Source: Prevotella sp. 885 (lineage in GTDB: Bacteria; Bacteroidota; Bacteroidia; Bacteroidales; Bacteroidaceae). From it: a stretch of DNA of 64,000 bases. The stretch spans positions 16,009-80,008 of the forward strand of contig NZ_NOVE01000012.1 in the NCBI RefSeq assembly GCF_002265625.1, given 5' to 3'. The notes beneath the pieces are model-generated. The model was not told where the DNA came from and made no database searches. It saw only the letters and a program-made list of their open reading frames with translations. Each line of letters starts with the position of its first letter. The first letter of the stretch is position 1. The translations under genes were made by a program, and so were the position numbers. Shown here piece after piece: positions 11,501 through 20,653 of the stretch.

Positions 11501-14284
11501 ATGAAAATCTATTTCGACATCCAATACAAGACTGCCTTTGGAGAAGAACTTCTGCTGAACGTGGAAGGTCAGGACGAGTCTGCGGACAGCGTACTGATGT
11601 TCACGCGCGACGGCCTCAACTGGTCGTGCGACATTGACGTCCCGGAAGACACCACAAAGGTAAGCTACTACTATAGTGTGAGAAACTATCGCGGCATAAA
11701 GCGAACAGAATGGAAGATGATGAAGCATCTGCTATATCTTAACGCCACTGCCGCCAAACGATACGTCGTGCATGACCGATGGCACGATATCCCCTGCGAC
11801 ACTTATCTCTACAGCTCGGCATTCACCGACTGCGTCAACCGACGCGCTGAGGGAAAGGTAACGCCCACTGACCTGCCACGCGTCCTCAGATTGGTGGTGC
11901 GTGCTCCGCAGCTCCGCATAGGAAGCCGTCTGACCTTATTGGGTGCAGGCGATTTCCTCGGCAACTGGGACCTTACCAAGGCGATTCCTATGACTGAGCA
12001 GAACCATAACGAATGGATGGTGGACATCGACGTTGACAGCCTTGTGGCTTTGCAGCACGCCAAGCGTATAGAAGCCTTGAAGCGCACTCCCTACTACAGA
12101 ACCTTGCAGCGCAACAAGAAGGCAAGCAACGTGAACGAGGTAGAGGCTGAGGATATGAAGATGGAGTTTAAGTTCGTGGCGTTCGACGACAAGGGCGACG
12201 AACTTTGGGAGACTTGCGAAAACCGCATGCTCGACATTCCAACTATGAACGAGGGTGAAGCTCACGTGGCTGTGCTCGACCAGGCGTTCTTCGCGCTTTG
12301 CGACGAGAAGGTGGCTGGCACGCTCATCCCCGTATTCTCGCTGCGTTCGGAAGGCAGCTACGGCGTGGGCGACTTCGGCGACCTGAAGCTTATGATTGAC
12401 TGGGTGGCTAAGACTCATCAGCGCGTGCTGCAGGTATTGCCCATCAACGACAGCACGTCCACACACACCTGGACCGACTCTTATCCTTATTCCTGCATCA
12501 GCATCTATGCCCTGCACCCGCAGTATGCCGACTTGCGTCAGCTGCCACAGCTCAAGGACAAGGTGGAGGCTGACCGTTTCGAGATGTTACGCGAGGAGCT
12601 GAACGCTCTGCCGCAGATTGATTATGAGCGTGTCAACAACGCCAAGCTGCGCTATCTGCTCCTTCTCTTCCAGCAGGAGGGAAAGGAGATGCTTGCTTCG
12701 GACGACTTCAAGGAGTTCTTCGAGGAGAGCCAGCACTGGCTGGTGCCTTACGCACAGTTCTGCTATCTGCGCGACAAGTACGGCTCGTGCCTCTTCAATA
12801 CATGGCTCGACCACAAGCAGTGGGACGAGGCTGACCGCAAACCTTTGTCAGACCCAAGCTCGAAGGCATACAAGGACGTGGCTTTCTTCTATTTCGTGCA
12901 GTACATCCTCGACCGTCAGATGCGCTCGGCTCACGAGTATGCCAAGGCTCGCGGCGTGATTCTGAAGGGCGACATCCCCATCGGCGTCAACCGCAACGGC
13001 TGCGACGTGTGGCACGAACCCGAATATTTCCACCTCGACTCACAGGCGGGCGCTCCGCCAGACGCTTTCTCTGCCAATGGTCAGAACTGGGGATTCCCCA
13101 CATACAACTGGGAGCGGATGATCGGCGACGGATGTAAATGGTGGGAAAGACGATTCCAGAACATGCAGAAGTATTTCGACGCTTACCGCATCGACCACAT
13201 TCTCGGCTTCTTCCGCATCTGGGCAATACCAACCGAATGCGTGCATGGTCTGCTCGGACAGTTCCAGCCGGTTCTCGGCATGACGTGCGAAGAGATTGAG
13301 AGTTACGGACTGCACTTCCAGGAGGAAGCGTTCACACGCCCGTTCATAGCCCGTTGGGTGGTGGACAGTTTGTTTGGAGAATTGGCTGAAGAGGTTGTCA
13401 ATACTTACCTCGAAGCTGACCGTGACGACCTCTATAAGCTTAAGCCTGAATATGATACGGAGCGTAAGATTGAGGCTGTGTTCAAGGAGAAAACGTCGGA
13501 GAAGGACATAAAGCTGCGAGAAGGACTGTATAAGCTCGTGCAGGACGTGCTCTTCATCCGCGACCGTCAGAACCCAAAGCTCTTCCATCCGCGCATCACA
13601 GCGCAGACCACCTGCCGCTACGAGGCGCTGTGGGATAAAGACAAGGACGCTTTCAACCGTCTGTATAACGACTACTATTATCGCCGCAACAACGACTTCT
13701 GGTATACAGAGGCAATGAAGAAGCTGCCGCGTCTGGTGCAGGCAACGCGTATGCTGGTCTGCGGTGAGGACCTCGGCATGGTGCCCGACTGCGTGCCCTG
13801 GGTGATGCAGGAGCTTCGCATCCTTAGCCTTGAGCTACAGCAGATGCCGAAGGACCCGAACGTACGCTTCGGCCAGCTCTCGCGCAATCCTTACCGTTCC
13901 GTATGTACAGTCTCCACACACGACATGTCTACGCTGCGCCAGTGGTGGGACGAGGACGAGGAACGCACGCAAGACTTCTACAACTCCATGCTCTATCATG
14001 CCGGAGCCGCTCCTCACCCGCTCCCCGGATGGCTCGCCCGCGACATCATATCACGCCAGCTGACCTCTCCCTCCATGCTGTGCATCCTCTCGCTACAGGA
14101 CTGGCTCGCCATCGACGAAAGCATCAGACTGAAGGATGCCAACGCCGAGCGCATCAACATCCCCGCCAACCCGAAACACTACTGGCGCTATCGTATGCAT
14201 CTGACCATAGAGACTCTCCTCGCCGAGCGCGACTTCAACGACCAGATAAAGGAACTGGTGGACGAAGCAGGAAGAAGATTATAA
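11501..14284 (+). CDS. malQ: 4-alpha-glucanotransferase with two CBM20 domains (DPE2 type)
   Basis: 927 residues, no signal peptide, so cytosolic. Two starch-binding CBM20-type domains come first (about 1-95 and 125-265, the second with GDFLGNWDLTKAIPM), then the GH77 barrel from about 280 (GSYGVGDFGDL). Catalytic residues: nucleophile D565 in DAYRIDHILGFF, acid/base E756 in VCGEDLG, and D808 in STHDMSTL. This architecture is that of plant DPE2 and of Bacteroidetes amylomaltases, which transfer glucosyl units between maltose/maltodextrin and glycogen-like acceptors. It is a single-gene unit with its own -7 box and terminator, diverging from the GH95-GH2 pair. Confidence 0.94.
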   Translation: MKIYFDIQYKTAFGEELLLNVEGQDESADSVLMFTRDGLNWSCDIDVPEDTTKVSYYYSVRNYRGIKRTEWKMMKHLLYLNATAAKRYVVHDRWHDIPCDTYLYSSAFTDCVNRRAEGKVTPTDLPRVLRLVVRAPQLRIGSRLTLLGAGDFLGNWDLTKAIPMTEQNHNEWMVDIDVDSLVALQHAKRIEALKRTPYYRTLQRNKKASNVNEVEAEDMKMEFKFVAFDDKGDELWETCENRMLDIPTMNEGEAHVAVLDQAFFALCDEKVAGTLIPVFSLRSEGSYGVGDFGDLKLMIDWVAKTHQRVLQVLPINDSTSTHTWTDSYPYSCISIYALHPQYADLRQLPQLKDKVEADRFEMLREELNALPQIDYERVNNAKLRYLLLLFQQEGKEMLASDDFKEFFEESQHWLVPYAQFCYLRDKYGSCLFNTWLDHKQWDEADRKPLSDPSSKAYKDVAFFYFVQYILDRQMRSAHEYAKARGVILKGDIPIGVNRNGCDVWHEPEYFHLDSQAGAPPDAFSANGQNWGFPTYNWERMIGDGCKWWERRFQNMQKYFDAYRIDHILGFFRIWAIPTECVHGLLGQFQPVLGMTCEEIESYGLHFQEEAFTRPFIARWVVDSLFGELAEEVVNTYLEADRDDLYKLKPEYDTERKIEAVFKEKTSEKDIKLREGLYKLVQDVLFIRDRQNPKLFHPRITAQTTCRYEALWDKDKDAFNRLYNDYYYRRNNDFWYTEAMKKLPRLVQATRMLVCGEDLGMVPDCVPWVMQELRILSLELQQMPKDPNVRFGQLSRNPYRSVCTVSTHDMSTLRQWWDEDEERTQDFYNSMLYHAGAAPHPLPGWLARDIISRQLTSPSMLCILSLQDWLAIDESIRLKDANAERINIPANPKHYWRYRMHLTIETLLAERDFNDQIKELVDEAGRRL

Positions 14285-14289
14285 ACAGC

Positions 14290-14336
14290 AAAGAGGGTGT
14301 GCCAAAACGATTGTCGTTCTGACACACCCTCTTTTT
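14290..14336 (+). terminator. Terminator after malQ
   Basis: Stem AAGAGGGTGTG / CACACCCTCTT with a 19-base loop and T-run. The minus-strand side can also serve fabH, which ends at 14364. Confidence 0.85.
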
Positions 14337-14363
14337 ATAAAGGTGTCTTGTATAGATTTCTGA

Positions 14364-15374
14364 TTACTTTACGGCTGCGCCGTCGTACGCCCACTTATAG
14401 AACGAAGCTCCGTGAACGAAGCCTGCGCCGAAAGCTGTGAAGATGACGTTGTCGCCCTTCTTCAGGTTCTTCTCGTGGTCCCACAATGCCAAAGGAATTG
14501 TAGCGGCACTTGTATTGCCGTAGCGTTCGATGTTCACCACCACCTTATCCATAGGCAAACCGACACGCTTGGTCACTGCCTCGATGATGCGGAGGTTAGC
14601 CTCGTGAGGAATCACCCAGTTGACATCATCAACAGTAAGGTTGTTCATCTTCATCACCTCTGTAACGTCGTCGCCCATGTTGGTCACGGCATAACGGAAC
14701 ACGGTGCGTCCCTCCTGGTGGAGGTAGTGCAGACGGTGGTCCACCGTAAACTTCGACGGAGGACAAACAGAGCCACCTGCCTTCATGTGAAGGAAGGGCA
14801 GACCCTTGCCGTCCGTACGCATGTACGAATTGACAACGCCGACATTCTCCTCTTCTGTTGCCTCCAAGAGCACCGCTCCGGCACCGTCGCCGAAGAGCAC
14901 GCAAGTGGAGCGGTCCTGATAATCGACGAGTGACGACATCTTGTCGGCACCGATAACGATAATCTTCTTGAAGCGACCACTCTGAATCATTGAAGCAGCA
15001 ACGTCGAGCGTATAGATGAATCCGCAGCATGCAGCCTCAAGGTCGAAAGCGAAAGCGTTCTTCAGTCCTAATTTACCCAGAACGATGGACGCTGTAGAGG
15101 GGAACTTATAGTCAGGAGTTGTAGTGGTGACGATGAGCGCGTCGATAGTGTCGGGATCAACACCTGTCTTCTTGATAAGCTCCTTGGCAGCCTTACGCGC
15201 CATGTAGCTCGTACCAAGACCCTCTTCTGTGAGGATGTGACGTTCCTTGATGCCGACACGAGTCATAATCCACTCGTCGCTGGTGTCCACCATGCGCGAC
15301 AGCTCCTCATTGGTGAGGACATAGTCAGGCACGTATCCGCCAACGCCGGTGATTATTGCGTTTATCTTACCCAT
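14364..15374 (-). CDS. fabH: 3-oxoacyl-ACP synthase III
   Basis: 336 residues. Condenses acetyl-CoA with malonyl-ACP to start fatty acid synthesis. Active-site triad is visible: C116 in EAACCGF, H257 in VIPHEANLR and N287 in RYGNTSAA. The start MGKINAIITGVGGYVPD is normal for the family. It is the last gene of yceD-rpmF-fabH (14-bp gap after rpmF), the Bacteroidetes version of the conserved yceD-rpmF-(plsX)-fabH cluster that ties ribosome and membrane synthesis; plsX is absent here, and era/der, which often follow fabH in this phylum, are not present. Confidence 0.96.
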   Translation of the reverse strand: MGKINAIITGVGGYVPDYVLTNEELSRMVDTSDEWIMTRVGIKERHILTEEGLGTSYMARKAAKELIKKTGVDPDTIDALIVTTTTPDYKFPSTASIVLGKLGLKNAFAFDLEAACCGFIYTLDVAASMIQSGRFKKIIVIGADKMSSLVDYQDRSTCVLFGDGAGAVLLEATEEENVGVVNSYMRTDGKGLPFLHMKAGGSVCPPSKFTVDHRLHYLHQEGRTVFRYAVTNMGDDVTEVMKMNNLTVDDVNWVIPHEANLRIIEAVTKRVGLPMDKVVVNIERYGNTSAATIPLALWDHEKNLKKGDNVIFTAFGAGFVHGASFYKWAYDGAAVK

Positions 15375-15388
15375 CGTGGTAAAATTAA

Positions 15389-15574
15389 TTATTCAGCAAC
15401 TTCCTTTACGATAGCCACCTTGCCACGATAGTAGCCACAAGTAGGACATACTGTGTGGTATACGTAGTAAGCGCCACAGTTAGGGCATACTGCCAATGTA
15501 GGAGCTACTGCCTTATCATGAGTTCTTCTTTTGAGGGTACGAGTCTTTGACTGTCTTCTTTTAGGATGTGCCAT
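15389..15574 (-). CDS. rpmF: 50S ribosomal protein L32
   Basis: 61 residues beginning MAHPKRRQSKTR, the conserved L32 start, with a zinc site C-x2-C...C-x2-C (CPNCG and CPTCG). Lies 6 bases after yceD and 14 before fabH in one operon. Confidence 0.97.
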   Translation of the reverse strand: MAHPKRRQSKTRTLKRRTHDKAVAPTLAVCPNCGAYYVYHTVCPTCGYYRGKVAIVKEVAE

Positions 15575-15580
15575 TTTTCT

Positions 15581-16114
15581 TTAATCTTTAATTATTGTTT
15601 TTAATTTTTCAAGTTCATTCCATCGCGGATCTACCGCTGTCTCTTCGTCCTCATCACTACTTCGGGTAGCTGAGTGCTCTTCCAGAGCCTTAATCATCGC
15701 CGCGTTGCATTTTCCAGGTGCATGAACGTGCTTAATGGGAACGTTGAGCGCTATAAATTCGTAGACGAACCATGAGAGGTCGAGCGTGCCATCACCCTCT
15801 TCCACCGTCACGAGGTCGTCGTCCTCGGAATATTCTTCTCCAAACTTCACCACGAGGCGATCGTCCGTCTCGATGGGCTGGTCCATATCGTCGAGGCAGA
15901 GGTCGCACGGAATAACGACGGAGCCTTCAGTATGGATGTCGAGCTCAAAATAGCTTTCTGTACGGCGTATGTCTACAGACACACACACTTCTCCGCGCTT
16001 GATTTCGTCCTCTTCCAAGGAGCCGAACCAAGCGTCGCCAAGGTGGAACTGAAGGGCTGTACGGCCCTCGTCCAAATCCTTCAGATTTATCTTAAGTTGT
16101 TCTGAACTACACAT
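15581..16114 (-). CDS. YceD family protein (DUF177)
   Basis: 177 residues from the start MCSSEQLKINLKDL. YceD proteins lie in front of rpmF in most bacteria and are implicated in 23S rRNA biogenesis in plants and bacteria. A CxxC pair is seen at CDLCLDD, with an acidic middle part (EEYSEDDDLVTVEEGDG) and a closing DPRWNELEKLK typical of the family (DPRW-x-L-x-x-L). A longer frame reaches 16237 but would run over the 3' end of the histidine kinase gene and across the -7 box at 16130-16123. The -7 box ends only eight bases before this ATG, which suggests a leaderless or near-leaderless message. Confidence 0.88.
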   Translation of the reverse strand: MCSSEQLKINLKDLDEGRTALQFHLGDAWFGSLEEDEIKRGEVCVSVDIRRTESYFELDIHTEGSVVIPCDLCLDDMDQPIETDDRLVVKFGEEYSEDDDLVTVEEGDGTLDLSWFVYEFIALNVPIKHVHAPGKCNAAMIKALEEHSATRSSDEDEETAVDPRWNELEKLKTIIKD

Positions 16115-16122
16115 TTGGTGTG

Positions 16123-16130
16123 CAAAGTTA
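16123..16130 (-). promoter_or_regulatory. Promoter -7 box for yceD-rpmF-fabH
   Basis: TAACTTTG on the minus strand, ending eight bases before the yceD ATG. Transcription from it would begin almost at the start codon. Confidence 0.5.
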
Positions 16131-16185
16131 CGAATATTTTCCGACAAACCATATATTCTTTCAAAAGTTTTTGGGTTTATACGGG

Positions 16186-17367
16186 TTATTTCTTTAGTTC
16201 TATGCGGAATGTGGTGCCCACACCCACTTCTGACCACTTCACAAAGATTCGTCCTTTGTGATATTCCTCCACGATGCGCTTGGCGAGCGAGAGGCCCAGT
16301 CCCCAGCCTCTTTTCTTGGTGGTGAAGCCGGGTCGGAAGACGTTTCGGATGTCCTTGCTGCGGATGCCCTTGCCCGTATCAGTCACTTCCACGACGGCTT
16401 TCCTGTTCTCCTCGAACACCTTCAGCGTGATGGTGCCTTCGCCGCCCATTGCGTCCACGGCGTTCTTCGACAGGTTTTCTATCACCCACTCGAAGAGCGA
16501 AGCGTTTATCTTCACCTGTATGTCGTCGTCGGGGAAGTCGCGAATCATCTTCACCTTATTGGAAGTGCGTCGGTCCATATAGTCGATTACATGTTCGAGC
16601 GCCTCCTTGAGGTCGGTCTCCACAGGTTCGGGCAGGGAGCCAATCTTCGAGAAGCGGTCGGCAATGAGCTGCAGTCGCTTCACGTCCTTGTTCATTTCGG
16701 GTATGAGGTCGTCGTCGGGATAGGTTTCCTTGAGTATTTCCACCCATGCCATAAGGCTGGAAATGGGCGTGCCCAGCTGGTGCGCCGTCTCCTTTGACAG
16801 TCCCACCCACACCTTGTTCTGCTCGGCGCGTTTGGAGGTAAGGAGGGCGAATATGGCTATCACCACGAAAATCATCACCACACCCAACTGTATGTAAGGA
16901 TAAGAAGCCAGTCGGCGCAGCATCACAGAGTCGTCATAGCACACGTTTATGTAGTCAGCGTAAGCCACGCCGTTTTCAGGATTGTCGTCGATGGCTATGC
17001 GGATGTTGCGTTTCTCGAGCAGGAGATGATGTCCCATGTCGGTCACGAAGCGCATCGTGTCGGCTTCGTTGGCGCAGTCCTTGATGATAAGATTTCGGTA
17101 AGCCTGTACGTCACCTTTCGAGTCGAGCACGATTACAGGAATGGTGTTGTTGCCGTTGATGACTTTCAGCACCAGATTGATGTCGGTGTTCTCGTCGGCG
17201 CGGTTAAGCGTACGCATAGCCTCCGCCCACACCTCCATCTTGTTATGCTCCTCCGTAGCGAGGTCGCGGATGAGGATATGTGACACGACAAGTGATGCCA
17301 CGGCTATTATCACCGCAGCAAACACAAGAAGAATCTTGACTCTACGTATTTGGTCAGTCCATTGCAT
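16186..17367 (-). CDS. Membrane sensor histidine kinase, orphan
   Basis: 393 residues. Two membrane segments (about 10-32 and 150-172) flank a periplasmic sensor domain of about 115 residues with no family I recognise. The kinase core follows: HisKA box with phospho-acceptor H196 in KETAHQLGTP, N-box ENLSKNAVDA, G1 box DTGKGI, F box GFTTKKRGWGLGLSLAK. No HAMP domain is obvious and no response-regulator gene lies on either side, so the partner is elsewhere. It is on the same strand as the Ser/Thr kinase gene upstream (64-bp gap), so co-transcription of the two kinases is possible. Confidence 0.9.
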   Translation of the reverse strand: MQWTDQIRRVKILLVFAAVIIAVASLVVSHILIRDLATEEHNKMEVWAEAMRTLNRADENTDINLVLKVINGNNTIPVIVLDSKGDVQAYRNLIIKDCANEADTMRFVTDMGHHLLLEKRNIRIAIDDNPENGVAYADYINVCYDDSVMLRRLASYPYIQLGVVMIFVVIAIFALLTSKRAEQNKVWVGLSKETAHQLGTPISSLMAWVEILKETYPDDDLIPEMNKDVKRLQLIADRFSKIGSLPEPVETDLKEALEHVIDYMDRRTSNKVKMIRDFPDDDIQVKINASLFEWVIENLSKNAVDAMGGEGTITLKVFEENRKAVVEVTDTGKGIRSKDIRNVFRPGFTTKKRGWGLGLSLAKRIVEEYHKGRIFVKWSEVGVGTTFRIELKK

Positions 17368-17431
17368 ATAAATGTATAACGCAACAATCCGCAGATTATT
17401 ATTATTTCGAAGAAGGAATTACTTTCACACC

Positions 17432-18376
17432 TCACCAAAGACTACTATCAATCACCTTATTGGTCGCTCCAACGGAAGCTGAGTCGGTGGGCGGCGTGCT
17501 TGTTGGGGCGGTCTGGCGTGCGTTCATCATCACGCCGATAACGACGAGCAGCACCAATGCCAATGCCACGAGTACAGCATTCACAACGGCTAATGACCTG
17601 ACCTTGCCTGTCATCAGTCGCCTTACCTGTGCTATGTCGGCAGGACGGCGGGCACGGTCGGCAGCGGCACACTTCTGCCCCACCCTTGCCAGACTCTTGC
17701 TACGCACAGCCTCAGCCATATATTCCAGCACCTTTCCGAACGAATAGATGTCGGCGCTGGGATCGCTCTGGGCATCCGGCTTGAGCTGTTCGGGAGCCAT
17801 ATAGCCGCGTGTGCCAGCCGGAATCTTCAGCACGCAGAATGTCTCGCTGTCGGAAAGTCCGAAGTCGATGAGCTTCACGTCGCCGCCACGATGGGTGAGC
17901 ATGATGTTTGAAGGCTTGATATCGCGGTGCACGGTCTGCTTGGCGTGCATATATTCCATGGCGTCGAGCAGTTGGGAGGCTATCTTGCGCACCTTATCCT
18001 CCGTCATATTGCCGCCTTTGACAGCCGCTTCGAGCGTCTCGCCGTCCACATACTCCATCACTATGCAGTCGCCCAGTTCGCCCACCGGCTCCATGCTTAT
18101 GGTGCGGCAGATGTTGGGATGGTCGAGCTGCAGCCCTATCTCGAACTCCTTCATGAGTGCCTGGCGATATGTCGGTGTGTAGGCGAAGTCAGGCTTCAGG
18201 CATTTCAGCATATAGCGCTTGCCGTAACGAACGGCAGAAAACATGCGCGTGAAGCCTGATTTAGATACGTAAGCCTCGCTTATGTTCGTGAATCCGCCGT
18301 TATGACGCGTAGAATTGAAGTCGCTCTCGTCGCCTATGTCAGACACGAATCCTGATGTCGGTTGCTTGTCATTCAT
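17432..18376 (-). CDS. Hanks-type serine/threonine protein kinase with C-terminal membrane segment
   Basis: 314 residues. Kinase motifs: Lys58 in YMLKCLKP, HRDIKPSN with catalytic D152, LIDFGLSD, and the activation/APE region GTRGYMAPEQ. The glycine loop is weak (VSKSGFTRMFSA). A hydrophobic helix near residues 265-290 (VLVALALVLLVVIGVMM) is followed by a short Ser/Thr/Pro tail with no PASTA or other sensor domain. So the kinase is cytosolic and membrane-tethered. Its start overlaps the end of the upstream gene by 8 bases, which implies coupled translation with the two-domain protein 18369-18950. Substrates are unknown; the neighbouring envelope proteins are candidates by context. Confidence 0.92.
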   Translation of the reverse strand: MNDKQPTSGFVSDIGDESDFNSTRHNGGFTNISEAYVSKSGFTRMFSAVRYGKRYMLKCLKPDFAYTPTYRQALMKEFEIGLQLDHPNICRTISMEPVGELGDCIVMEYVDGETLEAAVKGGNMTEDKVRKIASQLLDAMEYMHAKQTVHRDIKPSNIMLTHRGGDVKLIDFGLSDSETFCVLKIPAGTRGYMAPEQLKPDAQSDPSADIYSFGKVLEYMAEAVRSKSLARVGQKCAAADRARRPADIAQVRRLMTGKVRSLAVVNAVLVALALVLLVVIGVMMNARQTAPTSTPPTDSASVGATNKVIDSSLW

Positions 18377-18950
18377 TGTCGCATGTCTTTAAAATTCTGA
18401 CTATAGAGAGTCCGCCGTTGCGTCCAGCCACGAACGGAGGCGTACGCTCGCCGCTACGCTCGAGGAACGGCAGGTAAAGCGGTTGCTCGGCGATGAAACA
18501 TCCCGTGACAAAGACGTCGCCAAACAACATCTTGCTGTTACTCGACTCAATGACTGTATAGCGGCTGTTTCCTAAGTATTCCAGACGTACCATGCGGTTA
18601 GGTCTCCACCCTATCTCCACCTCGTCGCCGCAACGAAGGTCGCTGCTCATGAGCTGGTCGGCATTGAAGAACGACGAGTTGTAACAAGGGCTGGTCTTCA
18701 GCCATGCCACGAACCTGCTGAAGTCAGGATGACCGATATAACGCGACAACGCATTCAGGGTGGAAATGCGTGGCTTGTGCTCGTCGCCGACATAGTCGTA
18801 GAGCCGTTTTAGCGTAGATGTCGACACATTGGCATTATATTTATTCTTAAGCATAAGCGAGAACACCTCGAAGTCGGTGGACGTGGCAAGTGTGTCCTCG
18901 TATTTCTCCTTGACGAGACGCTTGAGTTCTTCTATCTCCGGTGATTTCAT
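18369..18950 (-). CDS. Conserved two-domain protein, kinase-linked, unknown function
   Basis: 193 residues, no signal peptide or membrane helix. Residues 1-90 are helical with the pattern VSTSTLKRLYDYVGDEHKPR..TLNALSRYIGHPDFSRFVAWL, resembling helix-turn-helix-like domains common in Bacteroidetes. Residues about 110-193 look like a small beta barrel (CGDEVEIGWRPNRMVRLEYLGNSRYTVIES..GDVFVTGCFI). I know of no assigned function. The ATG overlaps the stop of the LRR lipoprotein gene by 4 bases (18947-18950), and its own 3' end overlaps the kinase start by 8. A reader/regulator role for the kinase is inference from this packing only. Confidence 0.75.
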   Translation of the reverse strand: MKSPEIEELKRLVKEKYEDTLATSTDFEVFSLMLKNKYNANVSTSTLKRLYDYVGDEHKPRISTLNALSRYIGHPDFSRFVAWLKTSPCYNSSFFNADQLMSSDLRCGDEVEIGWRPNRMVRLEYLGNSRYTVIESSNSKMLFGDVFVTGCFIAEQPLYLPFLERSGERTPPFVAGRNGGLSIVRILKTCDNE

Positions 18951-20614
18951 TCTTCTACGATATTATCAAAAACATTCCATTTAGAATTGGCACGATAAAA
19001 TTTCTTCTTGCCCATCGGCACATGCAGACGGCAGGTTTTGGTAAAGTCGGTGCCGGTTGTGGTAAACGTATTGGGGCTGCATACTGGCGGCGTAGGGGCG
19101 CTGATGTATAGATCGGCAAGCGGACAACCGTCAAACACGCGGTCTGACAGCAGCTCCACGTCGTCGCCTAAGCGCACAGTCTTCAGGCTGGCGCATTTCT
19201 GGAACACGCCCGTGGGCAACAGTTTCAGCGTGGAAGGGAGCACCACCTCCTTCACTTTACTGTTATAGAAGGCGCACTCACCTATCTTTGCAAGTCCTGC
19301 AGGGAAGACGAACTTCTCTAGGCTGCAGTCGCGGAAAGCATACGCTCCTACTGCCGTGATTGTGGCAGGCAACGAGTATTCGCCACGCTTGCCCATCGGG
19401 AACCACAATATGCTCTTGCCATCACGACTCATAAGCACTCCGTCGCGGCTTGCAAAGGCTGTGTTGGCTTCCGAGACGCTTATGTTCTCGAGCGACGTAC
19501 AGCCTGCTGAGGGCACAATGTCGTTGACTGAGGCAGGAATGACGATGCTGCGCAACGAGGAACAATTAAGGAAAGCATCCTTTTCTATCCTAACGACATC
19601 CATGGGCAGGTTGATGTTCTTCAGATTTACGCATGAGGCAAACAGCCCCACTCCTACGACATTGTCCTCGGAATAGCGCGACGCGTCATACGTGCCGCCT
19701 CCGGCAACGATGCGGGCTCCGGAGATGTCGATGTCGGCGAGGCGTCCGTCTGTGGCGCTGCCGTCGATGCCGAGTCCTGCCATGTGGCGCAGAGTGCGCA
19801 GGTCGTCGCCGTTAAGAGGTCCGGCTATCGTGATGGTGGTGTATTTATATATGTCGTCGCCAATGACAACGGACAGCATGCCCGGCGTATCAAGGGTTAC
19901 TGCCGAAGACGTGGTGTACGAAAGTGGTTCGCCCACCACCTCACCGTTCCTGTTTCTTGCGAACGCCGAGATGACGTATGTAGTGTTTGGCTGCAGATTG
20001 CCTATGCGCAGACGGAATAATCCATCAGCGCTTACTGAGCCTGTCTGCATTATGGTGATTTGCTTTTCGCTGCCGCCGTCCATGTCGGCTCCGTCCTGCC
20101 GCACCACTCGACAACCGCTTTCGGTTATATCGTCGCCACCGTCGTCGGCAATGCTGTAGCCCACAATCACACTCATAGGACTGCTGCTCAACACCTTCAC
20201 CTCGCCCATTGTTGGCTGCAGGTTAGGAAGGGTCGTGAAACTGAGAGGCTCGCCGGACAGCACAGCCGTGCCGTTGCCGCCTTGCAGCATATAGTAATAT
20301 GTGGTGCCAGCCGTGAGGTTGCGTAAGCGCATGCTCACACTTCCGTCCACGTTGTCAAGCACGTCCGAACGCTCAGACATACTCTCGTCCGTGCCGTAAC
20401 GAAACCACAGCTGCGGCATCTGCGTAGCCTTGTCCGTTTGGCACATTCCGGAAATGGTGGCTTCCGTACGGGTTATGTCGGTGGCTTGCAGCGTATGCAA
20501 ATGCGGCTCAAGGCTGTCCGGTCTGTCACTACTGCACGAACACATAAGCGTCAGGACGGCCATGAATGCGAAATATAAACGATGGAACATATTAAGATTT
20601 AAGTTATGATTCAT
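18947..20614 (-). CDS. Surface lipoprotein with FnIII-like and BspA-type leucine-rich repeats
   Basis: About 555 residues; possible starts at 20632, 20614 and 20590 all give a signal peptide with lipobox LMCSC. Residues about 45-235 hold two fibronectin-III-like modules (ATDITRTEATISGMCQT...GTTYYYMLQGGNG; PNTTYVISAFARNRNGE). The C-terminal part is BspA/LRR_5-type repeats (CVNLKNINLP, CSSLRSIVIPASV, AYAFRDCSLEKFVFP, CASLKTVRLGDDVELL). Such lipoproteins sit on the outer surface and bind host or bacterial partners. It shares its stop with the ATG of the next gene, so it is part of the kinase operon. Confidence 0.82.
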   Translation of the reverse strand: MNHNLNLNMFHRLYFAFMAVLTLMCSCSSDRPDSLEPHLHTLQATDITRTEATISGMCQTDKATQMPQLWFRYGTDESMSERSDVLDNVDGSVSMRLRNLTAGTTYYYMLQGGNGTAVLSGEPLSFTTLPNLQPTMGEVKVLSSSPMSVIVGYSIADDGGDDITESGCRVVRQDGADMDGGSEKQITIMQTGSVSADGLFRLRIGNLQPNTTYVISAFARNRNGEVVGEPLSYTTSSAVTLDTPGMLSVVIGDDIYKYTTITIAGPLNGDDLRTLRHMAGLGIDGSATDGRLADIDISGARIVAGGGTYDASRYSEDNVVGVGLFASCVNLKNINLPMDVVRIEKDAFLNCSSLRSIVIPASVNDIVPSAGCTSLENISVSEANTAFASRDGVLMSRDGKSILWFPMGKRGEYSLPATITAVGAYAFRDCSLEKFVFPAGLAKIGECAFYNSKVKEVVLPSTLKLLPTGVFQKCASLKTVRLGDDVELLSDRVFDGCPLADLYISAPTPPVCSPNTFTTTGTDFTKTCRLHVPMGKKKFYRANSKWNVFDNIVEE

Positions 20615-20653
20615 ATATATAGTTTGATTCACCGTATATATTTATACGGTCGG

